Shown piece by piece: positions 27,067 to 36,648 of a stretch of DNA of 64,000 bases (positions are counted from its first letter, which is position 1; the number at the start of each line of letters is the position of its first letter). The stretch is from Spirosoma sp. KUDC1026 (lineage in GTDB: Bacteria; Bacteroidota; Bacteroidia; Cytophagales; Spirosomataceae). The notes beneath the pieces were generated by a model. The model had not been told where the DNA came from, searched no databases, and saw only the letters and a list, made by a program, of their open reading frames with translations. Both the position numbers and the translations under genes were made by a program. Location of the stretch: NCBI RefSeq assembly GCF_013375035.1, contig NZ_CP056032.1, positions 3,780,001 to 3,844,000 on the forward strand, read 5' to 3'.

Positions 27067-27196
27067 GGTAAATTTTTGATTTTGGAATTATGGATGTTGC
27101 TTTGAACCCGAATCGGCTTTGCGAGGACAAAATTCTGAAAAAGGTCAGTCAATACAAGCCGAATCTGGTTTAACTCAGTAATCCTTCTCTAGATAA

Positions 27197-28132
27197 ATGC
27201 AAACCTACTGGGGCGTCGATTTAGGCGGCACAAAAATCGAAGGGGTTGTTCTCTCAGCCGAAAAGGGCCAGCTTCCTTCGTTAGACAACGTTATTATTCG
27301 TAAACGGATCGATACCGAGGCCCATCTGGGCTATGATCACATCATGGGTCAGGTTGTCAAGCTGATCGATCAGATCAAAGCCGAAACGAACCTCACACCC
27401 GAGCGTATTGGCTTCGGTACGCCGGGTTCGTTCGACCCGACCCGGCTGATCATGAAGAACTGCAACACGACCGCCATGAATGGCAAACCCATGAAGCAGG
27501 ACTTGTCCCGGCTGCTGGGCGTACCGGTCGAAGTAGCCAACGATGCCAATTGCTTTGCCCTGGCCGAAGCGACGATGGGTATTGTTCCGGACGTTGTTCC
27601 TGATTTTCAGACGGTATTTGGCGTCATCATGGGCACTGGCGTTGGTGGGGGTGTTGTCTTCCGGGGCCGCGATGGGGTGCCGTTTGTCGTAAATGGCCTG
27701 CAGGGCATTGGTGGTGAATGGGGCCACAACCTGCTCGAAGAAAACGGCCATCTCTGCTTCTGCGGTAAACGGGGCTGTGTGGAACAGGTTATTTCAGGCC
27801 CGGCCCTGCAACGGTATTACCACGAGGTAAGTGGCGAAGAGCGGAACATGAAGGAGATCATGGAGCGCTACAACCTGGGCAACGACCTGGTGGCCAGTCA
27901 GACCGTCAACCGGATGCTGGAGAACTTCGGCCTGGCCATCTCCGTCATTATTAACATCCTTGATCCCCAGGCCATCGTGCTGGGTGGTGGCGTCGGCAAT
28001 GTCGATCTCCTCTATACGGAAGGCGTTGACCGGGCCCGGAAATATATCTTCAATTCCGGCGAGCTGAACACCCGCTTCCTTAAACCCAAGCTTGGCGACA
28101 GCGCCGGCGTTTTCGGGGCAGCACTGTTGTAG
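27197..28132 (+). CDS. ROK family sugar kinase
   Basis: A 311-residue ROK (repressor, ORF, kinase) protein without a helix-turn-helix domain, hence a kinase. The phosphate-binding loop is WGVDLGGTKIEGVVL. GFGTPGSFDP, EVANDANCFALAEA (catalytic aspartate) and GTGVGGGVVF follow. The zinc-binding motif is LCFCGKRGCVEQVISGPAL. Family members phosphorylate glucose, fructose, mannose or N-acetyl-hexosamines; which one applies here cannot be decided. It appears monocistronic and is convergent with the SRAP gene across a long perfect hairpin. Confidence 0.92.
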   Translation: MQTYWGVDLGGTKIEGVVLSAEKGQLPSLDNVIIRKRIDTEAHLGYDHIMGQVVKLIDQIKAETNLTPERIGFGTPGSFDPTRLIMKNCNTTAMNGKPMKQDLSRLLGVPVEVANDANCFALAEATMGIVPDVVPDFQTVFGVIMGTGVGGGVVFRGRDGVPFVVNGLQGIGGEWGHNLLEENGHLCFCGKRGCVEQVISGPALQRYYHEVSGEERNMKEIMERYNLGNDLVASQTVNRMLENFGLAISVIINILDPQAIVLGGGVGNVDLLYTEGVDRARKYIFNSGELNTRFLKPKLGDSAGVFGAALL

Positions 28133-28133
28133 A

Positions 28134-28213
28134 GGAACAAGGATAGAATGGAGAAAGGAACAAGGAAATGATTACATAAATCCTTGTTCCTTTCTCCATT
28201 CTATCCTTGTTCC
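28134..28213. terminator. 33-base perfect inverted repeat between convergent genes
   Basis: The left arm, 28134-28166 (starting GGAACAAGGATAGAATGG), and the right arm, 28181-28213, are exactly complementary over 33 bases with a 14-base loop. It begins two bases after the ROK stop and ends five bases before the SRAP stop. It is likely a bidirectional terminator, but it is much longer than needed and may be a mobile palindromic unit. Confidence 0.85.
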
Positions 28214-28218
28214 AGTTT

Positions 28219-28965
28219 TCAACTAAACAACTCCTTATGGGTCGTTAGCTCAGGGTAGCTGGACGGTTCCAGAACTTCGGGTACGTCGCTGGGTTCGCTG
28301 CGGGACGTAATGCGTTTGCTGATGCTGTAGCTGTGCATGTTCTTCACCGGGTAGGTGTGTTCCAGCAACGCCAGGGCGTCTTCCTTTGATAAACTTTCCT
28401 GCAGCCAGGCTTCTTCGGCAGCAGGTGTCAGTACGCAGGGCATCCGTTTTTTGGCGTTGTGAATAGCTGCTAGTAGTGAGTTAGCGTCCGTAGTCAGGAG
28501 GGTGTAGGTAGATACCAGTTCACCCGTTTCCGGGTCGGCCCACTCATCCCACAAACCAGCAATAGACGCAATTTTCTGATCACTGGTGTTGATATAAAAC
28601 GGAAATTTCTTGCTTCCCTGCGTATACCATTCGTAGAAACCCGTTACCGGGATCAAACAACGTTTCCCCGACTGGGCCGACGCCCGGAATGAGGGCTTAT
28701 CGTAAATCGTTTCGGCGCGGGCATTCAGGGTCTTCGTCCGGATATCGTCTGCTGATTTTGTCCAGTGCGGAATCAGCCCCCACTGAATCATCCGAAACTG
28801 TTTCTCGTCCGAATCCTGATCCCAGCGCGCCAGAATCGGCCACTTAGGAAACTGATACGCGTTTGCGTGATAAACCGGTTGATACGATGCGTCGGGGGGC
28901 AGGGGCGCTTTGTAACGCTTTTCCAGCTCGGCCTCGGTGGCATTCAGCGATTTGTGGTAACACAT
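28219..28965 (-). CDS. SRAP (HMCES/YedK) abasic-site DNA-protein crosslink protein
   Basis: A 248-residue SOS-response-associated peptidase-like protein. Family members bind abasic sites in single-stranded DNA and form a thiazolidine link through Cys2. The start at 28965 is firm because it yields MCYHKSL, placing the essential cysteine at position 2; the reading frame stays open further upstream but would bury it. Other expected residues are present: TLNARAET (Asn and Glu), TGFYEWYTQGSKKFPFYI, and the histidine in AAIHNAKKRMP. It is divergent from the PPOX-type gene. Confidence 0.94.
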   Translation of the reverse strand: MCYHKSLNATEAELEKRYKAPLPPDASYQPVYHANAYQFPKWPILARWDQDSDEKQFRMIQWGLIPHWTKSADDIRTKTLNARAETIYDKPSFRASAQSGKRCLIPVTGFYEWYTQGSKKFPFYINTSDQKIASIAGLWDEWADPETGELVSTYTLLTTDANSLLAAIHNAKKRMPCVLTPAAEEAWLQESLSKEDALALLEHTYPVKNMHSYSISKRITSRSEPSDVPEVLEPSSYPELTTHKELFS

Positions 28966-29062
28966 GGCATAGACTAGCCGGGGCTGGTAAAACCCGACTA
29001 GTCTATAAACAAAGTAAAGTGCCGCCCGGTTACACTGAACAGCCATAATTGCATAAACCCGA

Positions 29063-29692
29063 ATGGAGCAACTCACCGACTCAACTGTTACGCTGGACGG
29101 CAAAACCTATACGCTTACCGAATTAGATCAATCCTGCTGGCAGCAACTGGCTGAAGCGCCGGAAGCTGAGAAAAACAGTTTTAAAACGATGACCGTTGCG
29201 ACCTGTACTCACAACGGTGCCGATGCCCGTATCACCGTCCTGCGCAAGGTTGATCCGAAACGAAAATACGTCTGGTTTCACACCGACGCCCGCGCCGAAA
29301 AAGTTATTCAGCTTGAAACATTCCCGAACGCGGGACTGCTGTTCTGGGACGCCGAAAAACAGGTTCAGCTTCGTCTGACTGTTGAAACCCGACTGCATAC
29401 CGACGATTTTGTCGCCGACGATCAATGGGCGGAATTATCACCCAGTAGCCGCAAGCTGTACCTGTCAGAGAAAAAACCCGGTATAGAACTTCCGGCTCCC
29501 TACCCCGGCTTCCCCGAACAGTTTACGAATGAATTACCTTCGGAATCAGCCAGCGAAGCCGGACGTAACAATTTTGCCGTGATCGAGTGCCGGGTGCTGA
29601 ACATGGAGTACCTGCACCTGAGCCGCCAGGGACAAACCCGGGCCATGTTTCAGTACGAACCCGTCGTTAAGCTTAGCTGGCTGGCACCCTAG
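29063..29692 (+). CDS. Pyridoxamine 5'-phosphate oxidase-like FMN-binding protein
   Basis: A 209-residue split-barrel flavoprotein. FKTMTVATCTHNGADARITV, VDPKRKYVWFHTDARAEKV, AGLLFWDAEKQVQLRLT and the C-terminal YLHLSRQGQTRAMFQYE match the pyridoxamine oxidase/general stress family. A true PdxH has a conserved C-terminal RL-P motif, which is not evident, so it is better treated as a PPOX-superfamily oxidoreductase of unknown substrate. The gene starts 97 bases from the divergent SRAP gene start. Confidence 0.85.
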   Translation: MEQLTDSTVTLDGKTYTLTELDQSCWQQLAEAPEAEKNSFKTMTVATCTHNGADARITVLRKVDPKRKYVWFHTDARAEKVIQLETFPNAGLLFWDAEKQVQLRLTVETRLHTDDFVADDQWAELSPSSRKLYLSEKKPGIELPAPYPGFPEQFTNELPSESASEAGRNNFAVIECRVLNMEYLHLSRQGQTRAMFQYEPVVKLSWLAP

Positions 29693-29716
29693 GGCTCGTC
29701 TTCTTGTGTTACTCGC

Positions 29717-30427
29717 TTACCTTTTCCCTTTACGCTGCCGGTGCTTTTTTCGCCAGATTTCATAATCGGCGTAAATCCGGTCCAGGAAGATGGCGGGACT
29801 GATCGAATAATACAGGCCATTCAGGGTAATCTGTGGGGACACAACCTCATCGCGCAGCGTGTATCGATAGCCTGTAATCAGGTTGACGCCAAACCACCGT
29901 AGCGGTTTAAATCCCCAGAGCATAGGAAATTTGAGCGACACGGATAAACCTACCGTCAACGGCACGATAAGACTCCGACTGGAACGTGACTGAGCCTGGT
30001 CCGCGTGGGTGAAACTATACTGTACACGCCCCGCTCCCACTTCGATGGGCGCACTTAATTCCCAATACCGGCGTCGGTAAAAGTATGGTTCAACATAGAC
30101 AGTTGCATAAGTAAGCCGTCGACCAATGGCCTGATAGCCCCCCCAGATTCCATCAACAGCGTGGCTGGCGTAGTAGAAACCAATGCCCGTTTTTATGTTA
30201 CTCGGCCACAACAGCCCCGCCCGGGCACCCCACACGTTGGTAGAGTTGGAAAACAGGGGCTGCCGCCGGTCTTTGAAATAGAAGAAACGCTGGTCCAGTT
30301 CAGCAATAAAGCGCGGTTTGCTGGGTCGTTCGTTTTTGTCAGCCGCCGAGCTATCCTTCTTGATCACCTGTCCGGCAGCGGCACTACCAATTAACCACAA
30401 AAGCAGAATAGGTAAATAGTTGGGCAT
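29717..30427 (-). CDS. Hypothetical exported outer-membrane-type protein
   Basis: A 236-residue protein with a signal peptide (YLPILLLWLIGSAAAGQ). The mature sequence alternates polar and aromatic residues (ATVYVEPYFYRRRYWELSAP, GVNLITGYRYTLRD) as in small outer-membrane beta-barrels, and ends with a strongly basic tail (EIWRKKHRQRKGKR). I do not recognise the family. It is convergent with the PPOX-type gene, with a 24-base gap, and divergent from the DUF4385 gene. Confidence 0.72.
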   Translation of the reverse strand: MPNYLPILLLWLIGSAAAGQVIKKDSSAADKNERPSKPRFIAELDQRFFYFKDRRQPLFSNSTNVWGARAGLLWPSNIKTGIGFYYASHAVDGIWGGYQAIGRRLTYATVYVEPYFYRRRYWELSAPIEVGAGRVQYSFTHADQAQSRSSRSLIVPLTVGLSVSLKFPMLWGFKPLRWFGVNLITGYRYTLRDEVVSPQITLNGLYYSISPAIFLDRIYADYEIWRKKHRQRKGKR

Positions 30428-30551
30428 GCGGGACTGGTACTGCTAAATGAACGATACGTAGAATAACCTCTGACGCTCGTTGAGTGTTATAACAGTTCAT
30501 TATTCATCCGGTCAGGCAACCACTATCCGAAGCTCTTATCAGGACATACCA

Positions 30552-31043
30552 ATGGGCAAACCATTTGACTATACCCTCGATTTCCAGACAATCGACTTTC
30601 GCCAGCATCCGGAATTGTACCGGGTTGGGAAAGGCGAACAGGGCGTTTTGCTGGTGCAACCCTACAAGTCCGAAATTGTACCGTACTGGCGTTTTCGGAC
30701 GCCCGAGATTGCCAAAGAATCGTCGGAGAAGATCTATCAGCTTTTTCTAGATTATAAAACTAAAGGTGATTTCATCGGTATGGATATGGCACGCAAGTTT
30801 CTCCAAATGGGCTACACCCGTTCCCGACGCTACGCCAATCACCGGACAGGACAGAAATACGACGGGCCCGTTCCTGACGATCAGAAAGGTCGCTCTGGTG
30901 CCCACGGACGCGACCAGCTTCCCCGCGACGAAGATCCTGTCAAAGCTGAATCGGCCCGGATCTTCTACGGTAAGTATCTGGAAGCACGCGAAGACCCGGA
31001 CTACAAACAGCAGAAAAAATCCTGGCAGGAAAAGTACGGCTGA
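30552..31043 (+). CDS. DUF4385 family protein
   Basis: A 163-residue cytoplasmic protein beginning MGKPFDYTLDFQTIDFRQHP. It shows the DUF4385 pattern YRVGKGEQGVLLVQPYKSEI, PYWRFRTPEIAKES, GMDMARKFLQMGYTRSRRYA and NHRTGQKYDGPVPDDQKGRS. The ATG at 30552 is chosen over a TTG at 30480, which would add residues not typical of the family. The charged C-terminus is Lys/Glu-rich. Function is unknown; homologues also occur in phages and other bacteria. Confidence 0.85.
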   Translation: MGKPFDYTLDFQTIDFRQHPELYRVGKGEQGVLLVQPYKSEIVPYWRFRTPEIAKESSEKIYQLFLDYKTKGDFIGMDMARKFLQMGYTRSRRYANHRTGQKYDGPVPDDQKGRSGAHGRDQLPRDEDPVKAESARIFYGKYLEAREDPDYKQQKKSWQEKYG

Positions 31044-31095
31044 GGTAGCCCCGTACTTCCATTTACTGAGGTTATCTACGTACTATAAATCACCC

Positions 31096-31127
31096 GCACC
31101 CCGGCAACTTGCTGGGGTGCTTCATTT
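31096..31127 (+). terminator. Rho-independent terminator
   Basis: A GCACCCC/GGGGTGC stem (31096-31102, 31114-31120) with inner GCAA/TTGC pairing is followed by TTCATTTTTC. It ends the transcript of the DUF4385 gene. Confidence 0.75.
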
Positions 31128-31285
31128 TTCTGCCCCTTCCCTCTGAAGTAGTTGCAGGTGTTTATCTGAACAGACAGAACGAAGAAACTTGCGTAGATTT
31201 GCGGCTTCATCGGACACAGCCCTAAACGTATCGGTAAAGTGACCTGCCAGCCAGTTCGGCAATGTCCAAATCAGTAAAGTCCTTT

Positions 31286-32170
31286 ATGCAACTTCTAGAC
31301 GGCAAAGTGCTTTCGGCACAAATCAAACAGGAAATAGCGGCCGAAGTCGCGCAGATTCGCGAAGAGGGCGGTAAGATCCCTCACCTCGTCGCCATACTCG
31401 TTGGTACGAATGGCGCTTCGGAAACATACGTAGCCTCAAAAATGAAAAACTGCGAGGAGATCGGCATGAAATCCACCCTCATTCGGTTCGAACCGTCGGT
31501 TACAGAAGACGAATTACTAGACGCTGTTCGGGAAGTGAACGACAACCCCGATATGGACGGTCTGATCGTACAGCTCCCCCTCCCCGATCATATCAACCCC
31601 GACCGCGTGATGGAAACCATCAGCCCGGCCAAGGATGTAGACGGCTTCCACCCGATCAACATTGGCCGGATGGCAAAAGGCCTTCCTGCCTACGTATCGG
31701 CTACCCCCCAGGGCGTGCTGGAAATGCTGAAACGGTATAACATCGAAACGTCGGGGAAACACTGCGTCGTCGTTGGTCGCAGCCAGATTGTTGGGCTGCC
31801 GATGTCGATTCTGATGCAGCGTAACACCTATCCTGGCAACTGCACTGTTACGTTAACCCACAGCCGGACGCAGAATCTGGCCGAAATCTGCCGGACGGCC
31901 GACATTCTGGTTGCTGCACTGGGTAAGCCAGAGTTCGTTACGGCCGATATGGTGAAAGAGGGAGCCGTGGTGATTGACGTGGGCCTGGAACGCGTTCCCG
32001 ATGCCAGCAAAAAAAGCGGCTTTGCGCTGAAAGGCGATGTGAAGTTCGACGAAGTAGCCCCCAAAACCAGTTTCATCACCCCCGTTCCCGGTGGCGTCGG
32101 CCTGATGACCATCTGCTCGCTGATGCAAAACACGCTGAAAGCCGCGCGGGGGGAAGTCTACGCTCGGTAG
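31286..32170 (+). CDS. folD: Bifunctional methylenetetrahydrofolate dehydrogenase/cyclohydrolase
   Basis: A protein of about 294 residues interconverting 5,10-methylene-THF and 10-formyl-THF with NADP. FolD signatures are [14 protein letters not shown] with the catalytic lysine, [47 protein letters not shown] and the C-terminal [19 protein letters not shown]. The ATG at 31286 ([10 protein letters not shown]) fits the family best; an in-frame ATG eight codons upstream at 31262 is also possible. It is cytoplasmic, in one-carbon metabolism, and probably monocistronic with its own terminator. Confidence 0.96.
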   Translation: MQLLDGKVLSAQIKQEIAAEVAQIREEGGKIPHLVAILVGTNGASETYVASKMKNCEEIGMKSTLIRFEPSVTEDELLDAVREVNDNPDMDGLIVQLPLPDHINPDRVMETISPAKDVDGFHPINIGRMAKGLPAYVSATPQGVLEMLKRYNIETSGKHCVVVGRSQIVGLPMSILMQRNTYPGNCTVTLTHSRTQNLAEICRTADILVAALGKPEFVTADMVKEGAVVIDVGLERVPDASKKSGFALKGDVKFDEVAPKTSFITPVPGGVGLMTICSLMQNTLKAARGEVYAR

Positions 32171-32295
32171 AATTACGGTAGACTATATAGCGTAAACTCT
32201 CGCTTATAAGAGCCAACCCGCACTATCCAGGTCAACGTATACGACTGGAGTCATGCTGCCTAGGCCTGTCAATCCCTGGCTTAACAAACTTTAAC

Positions 32296-32326
32296 AGCCC
32301 GCCCTACCACGGACGGGCTTCTTTTT
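32296..32326 (+). terminator. Rho-independent terminator after folD
   Basis: The stem AGCCCGCCC/GGACGGGCT (32296-32304, 32311-32319, one mismatch) is followed by TTCTTTTT. Confidence 0.8.
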
Positions 32327-32409
32327 ACGTATTTTTGACCCGGTCTGGTCTGGAAGGATTCCGGTCTGGACAGACTCACTTACACAAAAGGTCCGTTAAT
32401 TTCACTAGT

Positions 32410-35376
32410 ATGCAGTCATTCAAACGCCTGAACACCCTGACAGGCTGGCTCGTTTTCGCCGTTGCGCTCGTTACGTACGCAATGACCGTCGAACGAACCG
32501 CCAGTTTCTGGGACTGTGGCGAATTCATTGCCTGTTCGTTTAAACTACAGGTTCCCCACCCACCCGGCGCTCCGTTCTTTCTTCTCTTAGGTCGCCTTTT
32601 TTCCATGATGTCCTTTGGCAACCTCACCAGCGTTGCCTACTGGATCAACATGGCCTCGGTACTGGCCAGTGCCTTTACCATCCTGTTTCTGTTCTGGACC
32701 ATTACGATGCTGGCGCAGAAACTCCTCGACCGCCGAAGCGACGCAACGTCCGAAGCCGAATACACCACTGGCGATACGTTGCTGGTGCTGGGAAGCAGTG
32801 CCGTTGGCGCGCTGGCCTACACCTTCTCCGATACGTTCTGGTTCTCGGCCGTTGAAGCCGAGGTGTACGGCATGTCGTCGTTCTTTACGGCTATCGTCGT
32901 TTGGGCGGCCTTCAAATGGGAGCGGATCGATGATGAAGCTGCCGCCAACCGCTGGCTGATTTTCATTGCCTACCTGACGGGGCTATCCATCGGTGTCCAC
33001 TTGCTGAACCTGGTTACCCTGCCCGCGCTGGCCTTGATCTATTACTTCAAGAAACAACCAAAACCAACGTTCTGGGGCGGAGCCATCGCCTTCGGCATTG
33101 GTCTGGTCGTCTTGGGCGTCATCAACTCAGGTATTATTCCAGGGCTGCCTTCCATGGCATTTGCCGTTGAGCGGTTATTCGTGAATACATTCGGGCTGCC
33201 GTTTAACTCCGGCACGATCTTCTTTGTCGTCGTTTTCCTGGGTGCCATTGTGTATGGAATCATCTGGTCGGCGCGGCAGAAGCGCGTCATCCTGAACACG
33301 TCGCTGCTGGCGCTGGCTTTTGTTCTGATCGGCTACGCGTCGTATATGCAGGTGCTGGTCCGGGCTGACTTTAACCCACCCATCAACGAAAACAACCCCG
33401 ACGATGCGCTGAACTTTCTGTCGTATCTGAAACGGGAGCAGTACGGTAGCCGGTCGCTGCTCTACGGTCCGGTCTTTACGTCACGCCCAATTGACCAGAA
33501 ACAGGGTGCTCCGGTCTGGAAAAAAGAAGGCAGCAAGTACGTCATTTTCGATCACCAGCCCGAGTACGTTTATGCGCCCGGCGACGAGATGCTGTTCCCA
33601 CGGGTGTACAGTTCGCAGCAGAATCATCCGCAACTGTACCGCCAGATGCTGGGTCTTGCCGAAGGGCAGAAACCCACGATGGGCGACAACATCAAGTTTT
33701 TGTTCAGCTACCAGCTAGGCCATATGTGGTGGCGCTACCTGATGTGGAACTTCGCCGGTCGGGAAAGCGATGAAGAAGGTGCCGGCTATCTGTTGCCCTG
33801 GTCATCGGATCAGAATGCTCCGGACTTATTGAAAGAAAACAAAGCCCGCGACAACTTCTACATGCTGCCGTTCATGCTCGGCCTGTTCGGTATCGCGTTC
33901 CAGTACTTCCGTCGTCGGCGGGATTTCCTGATCGTTGGGCTGCTGTTTTTGTTCACGGGTATTGCCCTCCAGGTCTTTCTGAACTCCCCGCCGTCTGAAC
34001 CCCGGGAACGGGATTATATCTACGTCGGATCGTTCTATTTCTTCGCTATCTGGCTGGGTCTGGGCGTTATGTCCATTGCTGAAGGTCTGCGTACCGTCCT
34101 GAAATCGGATGTTATGCGGAACGGCCTCGTAGCGGGTCTGTGTCTACTGATACCGGTCATGATGGGGGCCAAGAGCTGGGACAACCACAACCGCGACAAC
34201 CGCTACCAGTCGGTTGACTTTGCTAAAAACTTACTGAACTCCTGCGCGCCAAATGCGATTCTGTTCACCGGTGGTGACAACGATACGTTCCCGCTCTGGT
34301 ACGTCCAGGAGGTCGAAGGATTCCGGCGCGACGTGCGGGTCTGTAACCTGAGTCTGCTGGGTACGGAATGGTACATCCAGCAGATGAAGCGGAAAACCTA
34401 CGAATCAGAAGCCCTGCCGATCTCGCTGGAGTTCGATCAGTTCAACAAAGGAAAGAACGACATCGTACCGTTCTACGAGGTACCGGGTGTAAAGAACGGC
34501 ATTGATCTGAAGCAGTACATCAACCTGATCCGGACCAGCAACCCTGCCATTCAGGTGCCACTCACGAACGGCGACATGACGAGCGTACTACCTTCGTCGG
34601 TGCTGTTCCTGCCGATTGATAAAGCCGCTGTTGATAAGGCCAACTTCGTACCGACTTCGCTGAAACCGTTTATGAAGGACACGCTGCAGTGGACTATTGG
34701 CAAGAAAGATCTGTATAAGCCGGACCTGATCATGCTCGACATGATCGCGACCAACAACTGGCAGCGGCCTATCTATTTCTCCAGCACGCTGGGCGGGGAT
34801 AGCTACCTGAACCTGAAAAACTACCTGCAACTGGAAGGATATGCCTACCGCCTGATGCCGGTAGCGGTACCGGGCGCATCGGATGGCTACGTCAACACCG
34901 ACATCATGTATAACAACATGACTAAGAAAACTTTCTGGCGCGAGTTCGACAACCCAAATGTTTACTACGATGATACGTACAAAGGACCACCGGTTATCTC
35001 AGCCCGGATTGCGTTCTTCCGTCTGGCCGATCAGCTTCTGCGGGAAGGTAAGGAAGACAAAGCCCGCGAGGTGCTGAATTACTCACTGAAGGTGATTCCG
35101 GACAAGAGCATTCCATACGACCAGATTTCGTCGAACTACGTCCGCTTCCTGTTTGCGGTGGGTGACAACAAAAAGGCGCTCGAAATTGCCGATACGATGG
35201 CCAGCCGTGCCGATCAGAACCTGACGTATGACAAAACCGGCAATCGTTTCGGTAATCCCGACGCTGATCTGTACATCCTGCAAACCATCGTCGATGCCTG
35301 TCGGGAAGCTAAACAAACGGGAGCGGCTACCAAATACGAAGCCATCTTCCAGAAGCATATCAACGCCTTTGGTTGA
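32410..35376 (+). CDS. DUF2723 multi-pass membrane protein (glycosyltransferase-like)
   Basis: A 988-residue protein with a large multi-helix membrane half and a soluble C-terminal half. The DUF2723 signature is near the start: TVERTASFWDCGEFIACSFK then VPHPPGAPFFLLLGRLFSM, in which the conserved Asp-Cys-Gly-Glu recalls the first-loop acid of GT39-type protein O-mannosyltransferases. The C-terminus has TPR-like helices (AREVLNYSLKVIPDKSIPYD). In Bacteroidota this family is a candidate for transferring lipid-linked sugars to exported proteins, which is inference. The ATG at 32410 (MQSFKRLN) is preferred to an upstream start at 32335. It ends at a strong bidirectional hairpin. Confidence 0.92.
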   Translation: MQSFKRLNTLTGWLVFAVALVTYAMTVERTASFWDCGEFIACSFKLQVPHPPGAPFFLLLGRLFSMMSFGNLTSVAYWINMASVLASAFTILFLFWTITMLAQKLLDRRSDATSEAEYTTGDTLLVLGSSAVGALAYTFSDTFWFSAVEAEVYGMSSFFTAIVVWAAFKWERIDDEAAANRWLIFIAYLTGLSIGVHLLNLVTLPALALIYYFKKQPKPTFWGGAIAFGIGLVVLGVINSGIIPGLPSMAFAVERLFVNTFGLPFNSGTIFFVVVFLGAIVYGIIWSARQKRVILNTSLLALAFVLIGYASYMQVLVRADFNPPINENNPDDALNFLSYLKREQYGSRSLLYGPVFTSRPIDQKQGAPVWKKEGSKYVIFDHQPEYVYAPGDEMLFPRVYSSQQNHPQLYRQMLGLAEGQKPTMGDNIKFLFSYQLGHMWWRYLMWNFAGRESDEEGAGYLLPWSSDQNAPDLLKENKARDNFYMLPFMLGLFGIAFQYFRRRRDFLIVGLLFLFTGIALQVFLNSPPSEPRERDYIYVGSFYFFAIWLGLGVMSIAEGLRTVLKSDVMRNGLVAGLCLLIPVMMGAKSWDNHNRDNRYQSVDFAKNLLNSCAPNAILFTGGDNDTFPLWYVQEVEGFRRDVRVCNLSLLGTEWYIQQMKRKTYESEALPISLEFDQFNKGKNDIVPFYEVPGVKNGIDLKQYINLIRTSNPAIQVPLTNGDMTSVLPSSVLFLPIDKAAVDKANFVPTSLKPFMKDTLQWTIGKKDLYKPDLIMLDMIATNNWQRPIYFSSTLGGDSYLNLKNYLQLEGYAYRLMPVAVPGASDGYVNTDIMYNNMTKKTFWREFDNPNVYYDDTYKGPPVISARIAFFRLADQLLREGKEDKAREVLNYSLKVIPDKSIPYDQISSNYVRFLFAVGDNKKALEIADTMASRADQNLTYDKTGNRFGNPDADLYILQTIVDACREAKQTGAATKYEAIFQKHINAFG

Positions 35377-35388
35377 TCCAGAACGGTG

Positions 35389-35448
35389 ATTTCGTAAATA
35401 AAAAAGCGGTACCAGATCAATCTGGCACCGCTTTTTTATTTACGAAAT
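35389..35448. terminator. Strong bidirectional terminator
   Basis: A 22-base arm beginning ATTTCGTAAATAAAAAAGCG (35389-35410) and its exact complement (35427-35448) include T-runs on both strands. The loop has a further CCAGA/TCTGG pairing. It separates two convergent genes. Confidence 0.92.
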
Positions 35449-35484
35449 GGCTGATATTATGGGCAGGTATCGATTTCAGTACGT

Positions 35485-36501
35485 TCAGGGAATACTAACC
35501 ATCGCTTTGATAACACTCAATTCTGGGTTGAGCCAGGATGCGAACTCGGTGGCTACCTGATCAAACGCAACACGGTGAGTGATGTAAGTGGTCGGATCAA
35601 TGTCTTTATTTTTCAGCGCGTTCATCACCTGATCAAAATCGGCCCGGGTCGCGTTCCGACTGCTCATCAACGTGGCTTCCCGCTTGTGAAACTCTGGATG
35701 ACTGAAGCTGATGTTGCCTTTCTGCAGACCCACCAGCACGTAACGTCCGCCATGAGCCAGGTACGAAAATCCCTGTTCGATAGCCTTCAGACTGCCAGTT
35801 GCGTCGATAATTACGGTTGGCATATCCCCCTTAGTGATACGTCGGATCTGTACCAGCGCATCCTCCTGTCTGGCATTAACGGTATGGTCAATGCCGAGTT
35901 GCTCCCGGCAGAATTGCAGTCGATTATCGTTCAGGTCGAGCGCCGTGACAGTAGCCCCGGCTAGTTTAGCAAATGCCATTACGCCCAGGCCAATAGGGCC
36001 AGCTCCCATTACCAGTACATGCTCGCCCGCTTGCACAGCCGCCCGTCGGACACCATGTGCCCCAATCGCCAGTGGTTCTACCAGTGCCAGTTCATCGAAG
36101 CCCAGTCCGTTGCTGTGCACCAGCGAATAGGCTGGCACCGACAGAAACTCGGTCATGCCGCCGTCGATGTGCACTCCACCAACCTGTAACCGTTCACAGC
36201 AGTTAGTTTTCCCTGATCGACAGGCAATGCAGTGACCGCAGTGGAAATACGGAATGATTGTGACAGTCTCTCCTACCTCAAAATCGGTATCGCCGTCAAT
36301 GGCAACCAATTCGCCAGCCAGTTCATGCCCCAGTATCCGCGGATAGTTAAAATACGGCTGCGTCCCTTCAAAGGCATGCAGGTCGGTACCACAGATACCA
36401 ACGCGTCGGATTCGGATAATAGCGTGACCAGGTTGTAAGGTTGGCTGCTCACCAGTTTGATAATCGAACTGGCCGGGAGTGGTACAAACTAAGCTTTTCA
36501 T
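35485..36501 (-). CDS. Zinc-dependent alcohol/polyol dehydrogenase (MDR family)
   Basis: A 338-residue medium-chain dehydrogenase. VGICGTDLHAFEG holds the catalytic zinc cysteine and GHELAGE the histidine. The structural zinc loop is CGHCIACRSGKTNCCERLQV. The Rossmann motif is VLVMGAGPIGLGVMAFAKLA, followed by TALDLND, whose aspartate suggests NAD rather than NADP. It resembles sugar-alcohol or sugar-acid dehydrogenases such as L-gulonate 5-dehydrogenase or galactitol-phosphate dehydrogenase, but the substrate cannot be fixed. It stands alone, convergent with the DUF2723 gene. Confidence 0.9.
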   Translation of the reverse strand: MKSLVCTTPGQFDYQTGEQPTLQPGHAIIRIRRVGICGTDLHAFEGTQPYFNYPRILGHELAGELVAIDGDTDFEVGETVTIIPYFHCGHCIACRSGKTNCCERLQVGGVHIDGGMTEFLSVPAYSLVHSNGLGFDELALVEPLAIGAHGVRRAAVQAGEHVLVMGAGPIGLGVMAFAKLAGATVTALDLNDNRLQFCREQLGIDHTVNARQEDALVQIRRITKGDMPTVIIDATGSLKAIEQGFSYLAHGGRYVLVGLQKGNISFSHPEFHKREATLMSSRNATRADFDQVMNALKNKDIDPTTYITHRVAFDQVATEFASWLNPELSVIKAMVSIP

Positions 36502-36593
36502 TCTGCAATACTACGTAACCAGGAGCTATTCCCAGTTTTGCTTTTTTATTTCCCGTCAAACTTACCCATTGCGTTTGGCGCATGTAAACATAA

Positions 36594-36616
36594 AAACCCC
36601 ACCATTGGCGGGGTTT
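36594..36616 (-). terminator. Terminator-like hairpin after dnaJ
   Basis: AAACCCC (36594-36600) pairs with GGGGTTT (36610-36616). Read on the minus strand the stem runs into TTTTTA. It lies 33 bases beyond the dnaJ stop. Confidence 0.72.
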
Positions 36617-36648
36617 CTGTACTCTATAGCTATCGATTTCCGGGTCAA

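Noticed and set aside
32171-32409. Possible tRNA or small RNA between folD and the DUF2723 gene
   Set aside because: No cloverleaf or CCA-adjacent acceptor stem could be formed by eye; only the folD terminator is supported.
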